Source of the DNA: Cellulomonas alba
GTDB taxonomy: Bacteria; Actinomycetota; Actinomycetes; Actinomycetales; Cellulomonadaceae
Assembly (NCBI RefSeq): GCF_030362835.1
Contig: NZ_JAUCGQ010000001.1
Span: forward strand, 1,777,461-1,841,460
Length of the DNA: 64,000 nt
Direction: 5' to 3'
Numbering within the stretch: the stretch's first letter is position 1; each line of letters opens with the position of its first letter. Under the pieces are notes generated by a model. That model had not been told where the DNA came from. It saw nothing but the letters and a program-made list of their open reading frames with translations, and ran no database searches. This document shows positions 17,318 to 26,554 of this stretch, piece by piece. The translations under genes and the position numbers were made by a program.

Positions 17318-19003
17318 TCACCGCGCCACCGGGTAGACCGGCTCGATCCGTGGCGGCCGCGGCAGGCCGGTCGCCGGGTCGGTCGCGGCCAGCGCCGGGT
17401 CGCGCGTCGCCTGGAACTGCAGCGTCGTCTGCGTGGTGCCCGGCGGGCCGAGCACCTGCGCCTGCGCCTCGTCGTACGCGCGCATCGCGGGGCTGCCCGC
17501 CAGGTCACGGTCCGCGAGCCTCGCCGTGCGGACGTACTCCCGGATCGAGTGCGCCTGCGCGACCGTCGGGTGCGCAGGCCCGCCTGTCGCGGCGAGCCGG
17601 CGCGTCACGACCGACTGCTGCCGGCCGCCCTCGTCGGGGCGCCCGTCGAGCTGGGGCACCACGTCCTCCGTGTGCCGGTAGGCCCGCACCTGCACGCCCG
17701 GCGGCACCCGTCCCGGCACGTCCGGCGAGCCGGCGGTGAGGACGGCCCGTACGTCGTAGTACCCGCCGACGGCCGCCGCGACGCTCATCGCCGTCATGCC
17801 GCCCTGGCTGTGGCCCGCGACGAGCACCCGGTCGCCGGGCTGGACGCCCGCGAGCCGCATCGCCTCGACGGTCGCGGTCGTCATGTCGTCGGCGACGCCG
17901 CCGACCTCCCGCAGGTTCGTGGTCAGGTCCGTCGGCGCGGCGCCTCCCGGGACCCAGGCCTGCGTGCCCGGCACCGCGACGACCCACCCGACCGTGCCGT
18001 CCGGGTGCTCCAGCCGTTGGACGGTGATCGTCCCGGGCGGCGTGCCGGGCCTGCCGCCGCTGCCCGGCGTGTACGTCGCGGCCACGTCGCCCAGCACGTC
18101 CGCGGTCGTCCGGGGCGGGTCGAGCTGCGGTGGGTCGACGCGCGGGACCACCACCGTCGGAGGCGCGTCGCCGAGCCGGCTCGCGAGGTCGCGGGCGGTC
18201 GCGGGCACCGGGTGGCGCAGCAGCGGGACGGCCACCCGGGAGCCGAGCGCGGCCTGCAGGAATGCGGCGGCCGCGGTGACCTCCCAGGTGCCGCGGCCGT
18301 CGGCGGCGAGCCGGTCGGGCAGCGCGGGAAGCGGACCGAGCGCGTCACCGACCGACCGGTCGAACGCGGCGAGCAGGGGGTCGTCGCCGTGACCGGATCG
18401 GCGCAGCGGCGACGTGACCCACAGGAGTCCGCGCGTGCCGGCCAGCACCGCGACGCCCGTGGCCGCGAGCGCGGCCGCACCGACGGCGACCGTCGCTGCG
18501 AGGAGCGGCGAGCTGCCGACGAGCGCCGCGTCGCGCGCGAGCTCGGCCCGCGCCATCCCGGCCACGAACGACTCGGCACCGTCGTACGACGCGACCGCGT
18601 GCCGGACGCGGACGGCGAGGTCGCGCAGCTCGTCGGCGCACACGCCCGGTCCGTGCACGCCCTGACCGGCGGCAGTGACGGCGTCGAACGCCGGGCGAGC
18701 CGCTCCGGGCTCGTGGACCAGGTGCGCACTGCACAGCGCGGCGGCGCGGCGCAGGGCGGTGGCCGCGGCATCGAGGCGGTCCGCGGCGACGCGCAGCGTG
18801 CGCGTCATGGTGTCGAGGTCGTCCAGGTCCACCGAGGTCGGCCGGCTGCCGCCGTAGACCCGGATGCCCCCGGACCAGCCCGCGCCCAGCGTCCCGGGGT
18901 CGGTGACCGGTGGCGGCAGCTCGTCGAACGACGACAGGCAGACCTCGGGTGCACGCCCCACGCCACGCAGCCACAGGGCCGGTCGGTCGGCGCTCAGAGC
19001 CAC
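17318..19003 (-). CDS. alpha/beta-hydrolase (lipase-like) with helical N-terminus, WXG100-linked
   Basis: The 561-residue protein has an N-terminal helical region (about residues 60-165) like the WXG/LXG-type domains of ESX substrates. A hydrophobic stretch follows near 170-195, and then an alpha/beta-hydrolase domain with the nucleophile elbow VAGHSQGGMTAMS. Later HTEDVVPQLDG and AHPTVAQAHSIREY supply candidate acid and His residues. It could be a surface or secreted esterase. Its GTG start overlaps the end of a WXG100-like gene by 10 bases. Export through a type VII system is inferred only from this pairing; no ESX machinery is in the window. Confidence 0.7.
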   Translation of the reverse strand: MALSADRPALWLRGVGRAPEVCLSSFDELPPPVTDPGTLGAGWSGGIRVYGGSRPTSVDLDDLDTMTRTLRVAADRLDAAATALRRAAALCSAHLVHEPGAARPAFDAVTAAGQGVHGPGVCADELRDLAVRVRHAVASYDGAESFVAGMARAELARDAALVGSSPLLAATVAVGAAALAATGVAVLAGTRGLLWVTSPLRRSGHGDDPLLAAFDRSVGDALGPLPALPDRLAADGRGTWEVTAAAAFLQAALGSRVAVPLLRHPVPATARDLASRLGDAPPTVVVPRVDPPQLDPPRTTADVLGDVAATYTPGSGGRPGTPPGTITVQRLEHPDGTVGWVVAVPGTQAWVPGGAAPTDLTTNLREVGGVADDMTTATVEAMRLAGVQPGDRVLVAGHSQGGMTAMSVAAAVGGYYDVRAVLTAGSPDVPGRVPPGVQVRAYRHTEDVVPQLDGRPDEGGRQQSVVTRRLAATGGPAHPTVAQAHSIREYVRTARLADRDLAGSPAMRAYDEAQAQVLGPPGTTQTTLQFQATRDPALAATDPATGLPRPPRIEPVYPVAR

Positions 19004-19263
19004 ACCTCACCCGCGTCGAGCGCGGAGCCGCGCCACACCGACCCGTCGACGGCGGCGTCGAGCGCCGCTGCCGCGTGGAGCGCCGCCGCGACCCGTGCCC
19101 GGGTGAGCCGCAGCCGAGCACCGACGTCGTCGAGCGCCGCGCGGTACCGCTCGGCCGCCGGCGAGCGCCACTCGACGCCGCGCGCGTCGAGCACCACACG
19201 CAGCGCCGCCTCCACGTCGTCGAGCGCCCAGCGCACGAACCCCGCCACCTCGGAACCCGCCAT
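18994..19263 (-). CDS. WXG100-like small helical protein
   Basis: The 89-residue protein is predicted all-helical, with two long helices around the turn VEWRSPAAERYRAAL, whose W-x-S mirrors the W-x-G turn of WXG100 proteins. It precedes and overlaps the lipase-like gene, an arrangement typical of type VII partner/substrate pairs. The TAGCGT hexamer six bases before the ATG, without an RBS, suggests a leaderless transcript. Family assignment is by shape rather than a strict motif. Confidence 0.65.
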   Translation of the reverse strand: MAGSEVAGFVRWALDDVEAALRVVLDARGVEWRSPAAERYRAALDDVGARLRLTRARVAAALHAAAALDAAVDGSVWRGSALDAGEVWL

Positions 19264-19385
19264 GCCGCGACGCTAGGAGCGCCCGAGCCGGCAGCGGCCG
19301 AGGTCGGGCCGCGCCGTGGGGCGCCGCTCCGGGACGCGGGCTGTGGGCGGATCGGCGCGCGTCGGCCGCCGTCGGACCCGCCGCG

Positions 19386-19973
19386 TCAGTCCCGCCGCCG
19401 CACCTCGACGCGCTCGAAGCGCGGCAGCACGACCACGAGCACCACGAGCGTCGTCAGCAGCGCGGCCGCCCGGACCCCGTCACCGGCCCGCAGGTCCGCA
19501 CCCGCGAGCGCCGCGGCACCCAGCGCGAGCACCTGCGCGCCCACCTGCACCACCGCGAACTCGCGCCCGAGGCGGCCGATCACGCGCCACTCGACGAGCG
19601 TGTCGAACCGCACCCGGGCCGCGAGCACGGCCGCCACGACCACCAGGTGCACGAGCAGCACGAGCGCCAGCAGCAGGCCGACCGGCGGGACGCCGTCGAC
19701 GAGCACGCCGACGCCGACGAGCCCGATCGGCACGGACACCATGCCCGGCGACCATGCCACGAGGATCGCCGCCCCGAGCGCGAACCCGATGCCGAGGCGT
19801 GCCGACCAGCCGACGACCGCGAACGCGAACGTCGCGAGGAGCGCCGCCGCCAGCAGGGCCGCCGCGAGGCGGACCAGCGAGCCGGGCACGCACCGGCCGA
19901 CGCCGACCACGACGTCGTCGGGCGGCTCGGCCCACAGCCAGCGCCGCACGAACGCCCGCAGCCGCCGCCTCAT
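19386..19973 (-). CDS. membrane protein, last gene of the MoxR/DUF58 operon
   Basis: The 195-residue protein starts with a basic stretch (MRRRLRAFVRRWLW) and then has five or six hydrophobic segments. No family is recognised. Its ATG overlaps the DUF58 stop by four bases (ATGA), so it is translated with that operon and probably shares its envelope-related role. Confidence 0.75.
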   Translation of the reverse strand: MRRRLRAFVRRWLWAEPPDDVVVGVGRCVPGSLVRLAAALLAAALLATFAFAVVGWSARLGIGFALGAAILVAWSPGMVSVPIGLVGVGVLVDGVPPVGLLLALVLLVHLVVVAAVLAARVRFDTLVEWRVIGRLGREFAVVQVGAQVLALGAAALAGADLRAGDGVRAAALLTTLVVLVVVLPRFERVEVRRRD

Positions 19974-21283
19974 GACGCCGCTCCCGGCCGTCGGCGCCCG
20001 CGCCGCGCGAGGCCGGCGAGCGCCACGGCGGGCGCGTCGCGCCAGTGCACGAGCTCGACGTCGTGGTCCTGGAGGCCCGCGAGCCTGTCCTCGCGCGCGA
20101 TCCGGACGAGCCGCAGCGCGAGCCGCTCGCGGTCGTCGAACCCGCGCGTCCGCAGCGTCGGCAACGCGTCGACCGCGACCACCCGGTGGCCCGACCGCCG
20201 CCACTGCACCGCGGCCTGCGCCGCGCCGTCGTCGAGGAAGGTCGAGAACACCATGACGAGCGCGCCCGACGGCAGCTGCGGCGGTCGCACGCGCGCCAGC
20301 GGCTCACCCTCGGGCTTCGTCAGCGCCAGCGCGTGCCGCACCCGGTCGAGCTGGCGGCGTCCACCGCCCGGGGTCAGCGCGCGCCGGCGCGCGCCGAGGT
20401 CGTCGAGCCCGACGCGGTCACCCATCGAGAGGTAGGCCTGCGCGACGGACGTGGCGGCCTGCCGCGCGAGGTCGAGCGACGTCGCGTCCTGCGCGCGCGG
20501 CTGCAGCGAGCCGCGCCACGTGCGCGGGTCCGGGCCGACGTCGTCGCGCGAGTCGACGATCAGCATGACGACCGCCTCGGCGAGCGCGTGCTCGCGCCGC
20601 ACGTACAGCTCGTGCAGGTCGGGCGCGCGCTTGGCGGTGACGCGCCAGTCGATCCGGCGGAGCCGGTCGCCCGGCGCGAACGGGTGGACGTCGCGCAGGC
20701 TGCCGCCCTCGCCCGGGCGGCGGGAGTCGTGCGACCCGGTGAGGCCGCGCAGGCGCGGCGGGAGCGGCAGGTCGTCGAGCGGCCGCGTCGTCGGGAGCAC
20801 CAGCGCCGCACGCGTGCGGGGCTCGCTCGGTGCCGAGATCGATCCGAGGCCGCCGCCGAGCCCCTGCGCGTCGAGCGTCGCGACCTCCTGCGGCCCGGTG
20901 CGCACGGTCACCACGCGCAACGGGAGGCTCCGATGGCCGGTCGGCGTCGCGACCAGGACCTCCGACACCTCGCGCGCGCGGCGGCGCAGGCTGACGAGCG
21001 CCGCGACCGTGCCGGGCGGACCGTCGATCCAGAGCGAGGTCTCGAGGGTGCCGGACGGCACCTCGGGGCCGGCCTCGCCGGCATCCACGAGCACCGACCC
21101 GACCGGGCGTCGCGCCCAGGCCCACGTCGCGCTGACGATCGGCGCTGCGCCGAGCACGGCGACGTCGGGGCGTCCGGTCACGGCGCCGATCAGCAGCAGC
21201 GCGCCGCCGACGTACGCGGCCGCGACGCTGACGCGCGTCCGGCCCCAGGACCGGCGCGCGGGCGGAGACGGCCGGCTCGTCAC
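19970..21283 (-). CDS. DUF58 domain protein
   Basis: This 437-residue protein has two N-terminal membrane helices (about residues 18-55), a beta-rich middle, and the DUF58 signature FAPGDRLRRIDWRVTAKR around residue 210. A von Willebrand-like C-terminal region follows. DUF58 proteins always travel with MoxR ATPases and are thought to act in envelope or metal-insertion chaperoning. GTG at 21283 overlaps the MoxR stop by four bases (GTGA) and is chosen although the frame stays open further upstream. Confidence 0.9.
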   Translation of the reverse strand: MTSRPSPPARRSWGRTRVSVAAAYVGGALLLIGAVTGRPDVAVLGAAPIVSATWAWARRPVGSVLVDAGEAGPEVPSGTLETSLWIDGPPGTVAALVSLRRRAREVSEVLVATPTGHRSLPLRVVTVRTGPQEVATLDAQGLGGGLGSISAPSEPRTRAALVLPTTRPLDDLPLPPRLRGLTGSHDSRRPGEGGSLRDVHPFAPGDRLRRIDWRVTAKRAPDLHELYVRREHALAEAVVMLIVDSRDDVGPDPRTWRGSLQPRAQDATSLDLARQAATSVAQAYLSMGDRVGLDDLGARRRALTPGGGRRQLDRVRHALALTKPEGEPLARVRPPQLPSGALVMVFSTFLDDGAAQAAVQWRRSGHRVVAVDALPTLRTRGFDDRERLALRLVRIAREDRLAGLQDHDVELVHWRDAPAVALAGLARRGRRRPGAAS

Positions 21284-22269
21284 GCCCGCCGCGCCGTCGT
21301 CGGGCCCGGGACGCGGGCCGCGACCTCCTCGACCACGCGCTGGGGCGCGAGGCCCGTCGCCCACGCCTGCGGCGTCAGCGACAGACGGTGGGCGAGCGCG
21401 GGCACGGCCACGGCCTTGACGTCCTCGGGGGTCACGAAGTCGCGCCCGCCCAGCACCGCGAGCGCGCGCGCGACCAGCACGAGCGCCTGCGAGCCACGCG
21501 GCGACGCGCCCACCTCGACGGCGTCGTGCCGCCGGGTCGCGGCCGCGAGGTCCACGCAGTACCTCAAGATGTCCGCGTCGACGGGCACCGCCTCGACGCC
21601 GGCCTGCATGGCGAGCAGCGTCTGCGCGTCGACGAGCTTGCGGACGGTCGCCCACTCGTGACGGCGCGCGAGGCGGCGCGCGAGCACGTCGACCTCGGCC
21701 TCCGCGCTCGGGTACCCGACGGCGAGCCGGACCATGAACCGGTCGAGCTGCGCCTCCGGCAGCGGGTACGTGCCCTCGTACTCGACCGGGTTCGACGTGG
21801 CGACCACGTGGAACGGCTGCTCCAGCGGGTACGTCTCGCCGTCGACCGTCACCTGGCGCTCGGCCATCGCCTCGAGCAGCGCGGACTGCGTCTTGGGCGC
21901 GGTGCGGTTGATCTCGTCGGCGAGCAGCAGCCCCGTGAAGACCGGGCCGGGCCGGAACCGGAACTCCGCCGACGCGGGGTCGAACACGCTGGAGCCCGTG
22001 ATGTCGGAGGGCAGCAGGTCGGGCGTGCACTGCACGCGGCTGAACTCGAGCCCCAGTGCCGTCGCGAGGCTCCGCGCAGCGAGCGTCTTGCCCAGGCCGG
22101 GCACGTCCTCGAACAGCACGTGCCCGCCGGCGAGGACGGCCGCGAGCGCGATCCGCAGCGGCTGCTCCATGCCGACGACCGCCGTGGCCACCTCCTCGAG
22201 CACGGCCTCGCCGCGCGCGGACACCTGCGCGACGGTCAGCGGTTCGGCGGGCGTGGCGGGCTGGGTCAT
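21280..22269 (-). CDS. MoxR-family AAA+ ATPase
   Basis: The 329-residue ATPase has Walker A in EDVPGLGKT, Walker B in LLADEINR and the MoxR-typical stretch QCTPDLLPSDITG. A C-terminal lid domain carries SPRGSQALV. MoxR proteins are chaperone-like ATPases that work with a DUF58/VWA partner, encoded next. ATG at 22269 has GGGAGG five bases upstream and overlaps the preceding gene by four bases. Confidence 0.95.
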   Translation of the reverse strand: MTQPATPAEPLTVAQVSARGEAVLEEVATAVVGMEQPLRIALAAVLAGGHVLFEDVPGLGKTLAARSLATALGLEFSRVQCTPDLLPSDITGSSVFDPASAEFRFRPGPVFTGLLLADEINRTAPKTQSALLEAMAERQVTVDGETYPLEQPFHVVATSNPVEYEGTYPLPEAQLDRFMVRLAVGYPSAEAEVDVLARRLARRHEWATVRKLVDAQTLLAMQAGVEAVPVDADILRYCVDLAAATRRHDAVEVGASPRGSQALVLVARALAVLGGRDFVTPEDVKAVAVPALAHRLSLTPQAWATGLAPQRVVEEVAARVPGPTTARRA

Positions 22270-22754
22270 GACGTCCTCCCGGGGTTGGGACCGAGGTGGT
22301 CGAGCAGGTCGACGGTGTGCCGCACGTCGGCGATCGACGGCAGGGGCGAGCGGAGGCGGGTGAGGGTCTCGTAGGCGCGGTCGCCGAGCAGCGCCCGGAT
22401 CACGGCCTCGTCGGCCGCCTCGCCGAGCGTCAGGCCGTGGCGCGCGAGCCGGCCGGCGGCGACGAGCCGGATGCGGCGCAGCACGCGCTCCCCGACGCGG
22501 CCGTCGCGCGCGACCATCGCCCACGTCAGCTCCTGCAGGTCGCCGCGCGCGCCGTCGCGGTGGTCGACGCGCAGGTGCTCGAAGTCGGGGTCCGCCGGCT
22601 GGTCGAGCCGCTGGAACAGCAGCACGGCGCCCGCGGCGACGGCACCGACCAGCAGCGCGGAGCCGACCGACACGCCGAACGCCGCGAGGACCCCCGCGAT
22701 GATCACGAACACCCCGACGGTCGCGAAGCCCACGATCCGGCGCAGCACCGTCAT
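22266..22754 (-). CDS. small two-TM protein of the MoxR operon
   Basis: This 162-residue protein has two N-terminal membrane helices (about residues 9-50). A cytoplasmic helical domain of about 100 residues follows, starting FEHLRVDHRDGARGDLQELTWAM. I do not recognise a named family. In related actinobacterial operons a DUF4350 protein sits in this slot, but this protein is too short and lacks its features. It overlaps both neighbours by four bases. Confidence 0.75.
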   Translation of the reverse strand: MTVLRRIVGFATVGVFVIIAGVLAAFGVSVGSALLVGAVAAGAVLLFQRLDQPADPDFEHLRVDHRDGARGDLQELTWAMVARDGRVGERVLRRIRLVAAGRLARHGLTLGEAADEAVIRALLGDRAYETLTRLRSPLPSIADVRHTVDLLDHLGPNPGRTS

Positions 22755-23470
22755 GCGCCGGCCCCCGGCTCGTCGCCGCGTCGGCGGTGCCCGACCCCGG
22801 CGCTCAACGTCTCGAGGTACGCGCCCGCGGCGGTCACGTCGGCCGCCGTCAGCGGGTGCTCGGAGAACCGCGCGCGCAGGTAGAGCTCGAGCAGCGAGCG
22901 CGTCGCGGCGGGATCGGCGCGCGTCTCGTCGAGCACCGCGACCGTGAACTCGGTGGGGGTCTGCGCGGGGTCGCGCGAGACGCCCGTCCGCTGCGCGGCG
23001 CGCTCGAGCGCGACCCACGCGGCGACGACGGCGTCGCCCGGCGGCACGTCCTGGCCGAGCGCGAGACGCGCGTCCTGCACACCCTCGGCCAGTGCCGGCA
23101 GGGTCGCCATCCGGTCCACGCCCGTCTCGGTGCCGGCGTCCGCCTCGTCCGCGCCGACCTGCGGGCGGTGGTCGCGGATGACGCGCGCGAGCCAGCGCGT
23201 GACCAGCACGAGCAGGATCGTCCCGACGATCGCGCCGATCACCACGTACATCGACAGGAACGGGTCGTGGCCCGACGCCGCAGGCGCCTGGGTCTGCGTC
23301 GGCAGGGGCTGCTGCGCGGGCAGCGACGGCAGGTCGAGCGCACCCGAGAACAACCCGTTGAACGGGTGCGACCGCACGTGCCACGGCCCGGCGAGCGCCG
23401 CGCCGAGCACCACGAGCACGACCAGCGACGCCACGAGCGCGGGCGTCTGACCCCGCCTGCTCGTCGTCAT
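22751..23470 (-). CDS. DUF4129 domain membrane protein, first gene of the MoxR operon
   Basis: The 239-residue protein has a signal-anchor helix (about residues 10-30), a periplasm-facing Pro/Gln-rich linker, a second helix (about 72-92) and a C-terminal DUF4129 domain. Its motif is WVALERAAQRTGVSRDPAQTP...LYLRARFSEHPLT. DUF4129 proteins head MoxR/DUF58 operons and may link them to transglutaminase-like or envelope processes. ATG at 23470 has AAGGAG four bases upstream. The frame stays open upstream across purB on the other strand but is not coding there. Confidence 0.88.
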   Translation of the reverse strand: MTTSRRGQTPALVASLVVLVVLGAALAGPWHVRSHPFNGLFSGALDLPSLPAQQPLPTQTQAPAASGHDPFLSMYVVIGAIVGTILLVLVTRWLARVIRDHRPQVGADEADAGTETGVDRMATLPALAEGVQDARLALGQDVPPGDAVVAAWVALERAAQRTGVSRDPAQTPTEFTVAVLDETRADPAATRSLLELYLRARFSEHPLTAADVTAAGAYLETLSAGVGHRRRGDEPGAGA

Positions 23471-23620
23471 GCCGCTCCTTCTCGGGGTCCGCGCGCGCCG
23501 TCGCGGCGACCCCGTGCCGGCCGCCCCCGTCGGCAACCCGGCAAGGTTAGCGAGCCGCACCGACGGCCCGGGCCGCGGACACCCGATCGGCGCAGGACCG
23601 TGCTCTGGGACAATGGCGTC

Positions 23621-25039
23621 ATGAGTCGTGTCCGCCTTGCCGACGTCACCCCGCCGATCGCTCTCGGGCCCCTCGACGGCCGCTACCGCGCCGCGGTGGC
23701 CGCTCTGGTGGACCACCTCTCGGAGGCGGCGCTCAACCGCGAGCGCGTGCACGTCGAGGTCGAGTGGCTCATCCACCTGACCGCGCACGGCGTGGTGCCC
23801 GGGGCGCCGTCGCTGACGCCCGAGGACGAGGCGTACCTGCGCGGGGTCGTCGAGACGTTCGGGCCCGACGAGGTCGCCGAGCTCGCGGAGATCGAGCGGA
23901 CCACGGTGCACGACGTGAAGGCCGTCGAGTACTTCCTCAAGCGCCGCCTCGCCGCGGCGCCCGAGGGCTCGGCGCTGCACCTCGTCGGCGAGCTCGTGCA
24001 CTTCGCGTGCACCAGCGAGGACGTCAACAACCTCTCGTACGCGCTGATGGTGCGCGGCGCCGTCCGCGACGTGTGGCTCCCCGCGGCGAGCGGCCTCGTC
24101 GACGAGGTCGCGGCGCTGGCGCACGAGCACGCCGAGGTGCCGATGCTCGCGCTCACGCACGGGCAGCCCGCGACGCCGACGACGCTCGGCAAGGAGCTCG
24201 CCGTGCTCGCGCACCGGCTGCGCCGCCAGCTCCGCCGCATCGCGTCCGACGAGTACCTGGGCAAGATCAACGGCGCGACGGGCACGTTCGGCGCGCACGT
24301 CGTGGCGGTGCCGGGCGCCGACTGGCCGGTCGTCAGCCGCACGTTCGTCGAGCACCTGGGCCTGACGTGGAACCCGCTGACCACGCAGATCGAGTCGCAC
24401 GACTGGCAGGCCGAGCTCTACGCCGACGTCGCGCGCTTCAACCGCGTGCTGCACAACCTCGCGACGGACGTCTGGACGTACATCAGCCGCGGCGTCTTCA
24501 TCCAGATCCCCGTCGCCGGCGCGACCGGCTCGTCGACCATGCCGCACAAGGTGAACCCCATCCGGTTCGAGAACGCCGAGGCGAACCTCGAGCTCTCGTG
24601 CGCGCTCCTCGACACGCTCTCGGCGACGCTCGTGACGAGCCGGCTGCAGCGCGACCTCACCGACTCGACGACGCAGCGCAACATCGGCCCCGCCTTCGGC
24701 CACAGCCTGCTCGCGATCGACAACGTGCGCCGCGGCCTGCGCGCCCTCTCGGTCGACCACGCCCTGCTGGCGCGCGAGCTCGACGAGAACTGGGAGGTGC
24801 TCGGCGAGCCCGTGCAGTCCGCGATGCGCGCCGCCTCGGTCGCCGGCGTCACCGGCATGGAGAACCCGTACGAGCGGCTCAAGGAGCTGACGCGCGGCCG
24901 GCGCCTGACGGCCGGCGACATGCGCGACTTCATCGGCGGTCTGGGCCTCCCGTCCGACGTCGAGACCCGCCTCGCGGCGCTCACGCCGGGCTCCTACACG
25001 GGCCTCGCGGCCGAGCTGGTGGCCTTCCTCGACGAGTGA
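23621..25039 (+). CDS. purB: adenylosuccinate lyase
   Basis: This 472-residue enzyme of the fumarase/aspartase superfamily carries the signature SSTMPHKVNPIRFEN (around residues 306-320) and catalytic-region motifs such as LTHGQPATPTTLGKE. It cleaves SAICAR and adenylosuccinate in purine synthesis. There is no RBS. A GACAAT hexamer lies six bases before the ATG, consistent with a leaderless message. The gene is not clustered with other pur genes and diverges from the DUF4129 operon. Confidence 0.96.
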   Translation: MSRVRLADVTPPIALGPLDGRYRAAVAALVDHLSEAALNRERVHVEVEWLIHLTAHGVVPGAPSLTPEDEAYLRGVVETFGPDEVAELAEIERTTVHDVKAVEYFLKRRLAAAPEGSALHLVGELVHFACTSEDVNNLSYALMVRGAVRDVWLPAASGLVDEVAALAHEHAEVPMLALTHGQPATPTTLGKELAVLAHRLRRQLRRIASDEYLGKINGATGTFGAHVVAVPGADWPVVSRTFVEHLGLTWNPLTTQIESHDWQAELYADVARFNRVLHNLATDVWTYISRGVFIQIPVAGATGSSTMPHKVNPIRFENAEANLELSCALLDTLSATLVTSRLQRDLTDSTTQRNIGPAFGHSLLAIDNVRRGLRALSVDHALLARELDENWEVLGEPVQSAMRAASVAGVTGMENPYERLKELTRGRRLTAGDMRDFIGGLGLPSDVETRLAALTPGSYTGLAAELVAFLDE

Positions 25040-25253
25040 GGTCACCGCGCGGTGAGAGTCCTCTCATCGCGCGATTCGTCACCCGTCCGAGTGAAGGCCG
25101 CTCCGACCTGCGACGACGCGCTCGACGCCGCCACTCCCGGCACGTGAACGCGACCTGGACATACGCCCGGGTCGTTCGGCACAATCGGCGCGACCGATCC
25201 GTCGGATTTCTTCCGGTTTCGCATCCGTTCACTCGCATCGGCAAGGACGCCTC
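25040..25253 (+). other. gap before the orphan gene at 25254
   Basis: No gene is seen. The stretch 25155-25240 is less GC-rich than its surroundings and contains short inverted motifs such as CCGATCCGTCGG. It probably holds the promoter of the following gene, but no convincing -35/-10 pair stands out. Confidence 0.4.
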
Positions 25254-26111
25254 GTGACCCTCATGCAGAAGGCGATCACGCCCACGCTGTCCAGGGCCCA
25301 CCTGACAGCGGGCCACGACCGCGTGGCGGGCTATGTCGTGCGCGCGGAGGACGTCGCGTTCGCGACCACTCCGGCGCAGCTCTTCGAGGTCCACGGCCTC
25401 GGCTACGCGGGCTCCCCCTTCAGCCCGTACGACCGCTCGATCGACGTGCTGCGCTTCGAGTCGTCGCCGCAGCTCCAGTACCGCGACGTGCCCGGCTACA
25501 TCCTCCCGCTGTGGTGGCTCCGGCACTCCCGCATCCCCCCGGGCGCCGAGCTCGTGCGCATCTTCGACGACGGGACGCAGCGCCTGCTCGCGCGCTACGG
25601 CGACGTCGGCACCGGGTGGACCGTGACGCAGCTCGGCGCCCCCCGCCCCGCGCTCGCGTCGCTGTCGCGGTGCGTCGGACCGGTCGCGAAGTGGCACAAC
25701 GCCTACCTCGAGGCGGACGTCGTGGACGGCGGCTCGACCGTCGTCCTCGCGCTGGCGAACCCGCCTCTCGCCGAGACCGGCTTCCACCAGGCCCCCTCCG
25801 GCCGGTGGTACCGCCGCGTGGCGCGCGAGGACGTGACGGAGCTCTTTGAGCTCGACCTGACGGCGCGGTGGAACGGCCTCTCGGTGCGCGTCGTCGACCA
25901 GTGGCAGGACGCGCAGCGGTACGTCGTCGCGCGCATCTCGCACCTCGGCGACGACATCGACCGCGCCGAGCGGCTCCAGCTCGACTGCCTCGAGGCGGGT
26001 GTCTACGAGGGCGTCGTCTACGCCGCGGAGCTGACGGACATCCAGACCAACCAGGTCGTGCCGCACACGTGGGCCCCCGGCCCCGCGACACGCCACACGG
26101 TGCGCACCTGA
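25254..26111 (+). CDS. hypothetical 285-residue protein
   Basis: I do not recognise this protein. It has no signal peptide or membrane segment and is rich in aromatic residues and short beta-strand patterns (GYVVRAEDVAF, YILPLWWLRHSRIPPG, GRWYRRVAREDV). It may be a single globular beta-rich domain. The GTG start has AAGGA six bases upstream. It is flanked by an AT-richer leader and followed by a 15-bp terminator hairpin, so it is a monocistronic, properly expressed gene. Codon use looks like that of its neighbours. Confidence 0.8.
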   Translation: MTLMQKAITPTLSRAHLTAGHDRVAGYVVRAEDVAFATTPAQLFEVHGLGYAGSPFSPYDRSIDVLRFESSPQLQYRDVPGYILPLWWLRHSRIPPGAELVRIFDDGTQRLLARYGDVGTGWTVTQLGAPRPALASLSRCVGPVAKWHNAYLEADVVDGGSTVVLALANPPLAETGFHQAPSGRWYRRVAREDVTELFELDLTARWNGLSVRVVDQWQDAQRYVVARISHLGDDIDRAERLQLDCLEAGVYEGVVYAAELTDIQTNQVVPHTWAPGPATRHTVRT

Positions 26112-26166
26112 GCGTGCAGCGCCTCCCGGACCGGGCCACGCCGTCGTCGTCGTGACCCCGCGGGAC

Positions 26167-26209
26167 GCGCGCCGGGCCCGGCCCTCCCCCCCGTCCGGGC
26201 CCGGCGCGC
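26167..26209 (+). terminator. strong hairpin terminator after the orphan gene
   Basis: A perfect 15-bp GC-only stem (left arm 26167-26181, right arm 26195-26209) encloses a 13-nt C-rich loop. It lies 55 nt after the stop codon. Confidence 0.8.
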
Positions 26210-26316
26210 TCCTCCCTTCGTCACGCCCGCACGCGCGTGTCGCTGCCGGCTGGGCGGGCCGCGGGCCCAGCGCCACGGGCATCGACGCGCCCGATTCCGC
26301 CCGCTACCGTGCTGAC

Positions 26317-26541
26317 GTGCCCACCTACCGTGCGGTCACGGACAAGGGCCTCGTTCTTGGCGCACCGTTCACCGCGCGGACGGACGAGGCGGCCTTCGCG
26401 ACGCTCGACACCCACCTCGAGGCCGAGCCAGTGTGGCCGTCGCGATTCGTGGGGGTCGAGGTGCTCGTCGGCGGCACCTGGCTCGACGCGGGGCTGTGGC
26501 GCGAGCTGCCGAGCCGGGTGGAGCGCGCCGCGGAGCTGTGA
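26317..26541 (+). CDS. small hypothetical protein (74 aa)
   Basis: This short acidic protein begins VPTYRAVTDKGLVLGAPF and looks like a compact alpha/beta domain without membrane segments. I do not recognise the family. GTG at 26317 is chosen because TACCGT lies exactly six bases upstream, matching a leaderless -10; longer reading of the frame has no RBS. It converges with hemA, whose stop lies 14 bases further on. Confidence 0.65.
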   Translation: MPTYRAVTDKGLVLGAPFTARTDEAAFATLDTHLEAEPVWPSRFVGVEVLVGGTWLDAGLWRELPSRVERAAEL

Positions 26542-26554
26542 GCGACCCGGCGGG

